Assembly: GCA_021295675.1 (NCBI GenBank) | Contig: JAGWBY010000071.1 | Location: 1-24,217 of the forward strand | Source of the DNA: Candidatus Latescibacterota bacterium | Lineage (GTDB): Bacteria > Latescibacterota > UBA2968 > UBA8231 | Reading direction: 5' to 3' | DNA: 24,217 bases | Shown here: positions 23,311-24,217 of the stretch, piece by piece | Position numbering within the stretch: the first letter of the stretch is position 1 | Layout of the letters: every line of letters begins with the position of its first letter | Position numbers and translations under genes: made by a program | The notes under the pieces: generated by a model | Seen by the model: only the letters and a program-made list of their open reading frames with translations | What the model was told of the DNA's origin: nothing | The model's database searches: none

Positions 23311-24217
23311 GAAATCAGCGAAGACCAGATCCTCGACGAGTTGATCGCGAAGGCTGAGAGTCTTGAAGATGGCAAGGGTAGCAAGCAGGATCTGATCCGA
23401 TTGCTGCGCTCGACCAGTGCCAGCGATTTCTTCGGCTTCGACGAGTTCGGTCGCGAGGCCGACGGCGAAGGGCTAGAGGCCCCGCGCCAGCCGACGGTAG
23501 CCGCCGCCTTTATCCAAGATAAGGTCGAGTATAATGACCTGATCATCAACGCCGGTCTGCGCATCGACTACTTCGACGCGGATAGCTGGCGTTTCAAGGA
23601 TCCGGCAGCGCCGGTGCGCGACTCGGAAAACTACACTATTGACCTCGCGTCGATGGAAAAGACCCCCACATACACCGATATTAGCCCGCGTTTGGGGATG
23701 TCGTTTCCGGTGTCGGATCTGACGGTCTTTCACGTGCAATACGGTCGCTTCTCGCAAATGCCGGCGATGCGCTCCATGTTTGCCGGCGGCGCGCGCCTTG
23801 CTCTAGAGTTGGGCGGCCAGAACTACATCCGCTATCCGACCGCCTACGACATCGAGCCGATGCGGACTACCCAGTACGAAACCGAGTTCGCCTCCTTCGA
23901 CGTCACGGGCTTCTACCGCGATGTCAAGGGGCAGGTGCAGTTGCGCAAGCAGCAGGTCTCGGCCAGCGCGGAAGAAGCCGGTGCGTACGTCTATCTGCAG
24001 AACGGCGACTTCGCCACGACCAAGGGCATCGAGTTCCAGTTCAAGCTCAGGCGCGTCAATAACCTACGGACCGAACTGAACTACACCCTGTCCGATGCAC
24101 GCGGCACGGGTTCATATACTGGCTCGGCCATTTCCGGAGTTGAAAACGAGACCAACCTGCCGACGATCATCTCGCCGCTCGATTTTAATGAGACGCACCG
24201 CGGCTCGATCTTCCTAG
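23311..24217 (+). CDS. TonB-dependent receptor, C-terminal part (runs off the window)
   Basis: Third frame, open to the window end, about 302 residues: EISEDQILDELIAKAESLED, then AAFIQDKVEYNDLIINAGLR, PRLGMSFPVSDLTVFHVQYG, FSQMPAMRSMFAGGARLALE, TQYETEFASFDVTGFYRDVK, GDFATTKGIEFQFKLR and LRTELNYTLSDARGTGSYTG. FIQDKVEYNDLIINAGLRIDY and YGRFSQMP match the typical strand-loop pattern of SusC/CirA-like and OMP barrels (for example AFIQDxxE...NAGLRxD). The last barrel strands lie beyond the window. Confidence 0.85.

Overview
The window reads as a bacterial chromosome segment with every supported gene on the + strand and G+C in the high fifties by eye. The organism looks Gram-negative: there are signal peptides, a putative outer-membrane barrel and a TonB-dependent receptor with a carboxypeptidase-regulatory-like N-terminal domain. 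The gene families (glutamate-mutase-L-like ATPase, DUF6754-like protein, EF-G-2-type GTPase) remind me of poorly cultured FCB-related or candidate phyla such as Latescibacterota. That assignment is inference with low confidence.

Layout. (1) 1-315: 3' end of 23S rRNA, complete 5S rRNA and its terminator. (2) 330-2461: a promoter and an EF-G-2-like GTPase. (3) 2644-6708: a housekeeping cluster yebC-ruvC-ruvA-ruvB-tsaB-rimI with very short gaps or ATGA overlaps. (4) 6780-11800: an MsmX/UgpC-type ABC ATPase, a DNA polymerase III delta'-like clamp-loader subunit, rsmA/ksgA and an unrecognised barrel-like exported protein. (5) 11876-14664: ilvE and an orphan family-5 solute-binding protein. (6) 14675-21679: a compact run of eight genes: a small PH-like membrane protein, a 111-residue conserved-looking protein, a MutL-like ASKHA ATPase, a barrel-sandwich plus KOW protein, a DUF6754-like membrane protein and three further membrane proteins. 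It is followed by a TonB receptor that runs off the window. I consider block 6 the best candidate for an undescribed system: a soluble ATPase and partner coupled to a four-protein membrane module beside an outer-membrane receptor.

A second striking feature is that six otherwise well-conserved genes (ruvB, the ABC ATPase, mutL-like, KOW protein, DUF6754-like, TonB receptor) carry eight frame breaks. Both frames are clearly homologous on either side, but a short conserved block is missing at the junction. Where family knowledge lets me count residues, the loss is 26 nt in ruvB and 22 nt in the ABC ATPase, the mutL-like gene and the second DUF6754-like junction. Restoring those bases returns family-typical lengths. 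This pattern fits recurrent small deletions, most likely an assembly or sequencing artefact, better than gene decay. The alternative, real deletions or RNA-level repair, needs raw reads or RNA data. No tRNA, CRISPR array, insertion sequence or phage gene was seen, and no gene-free stretch exceeds 300 bases.
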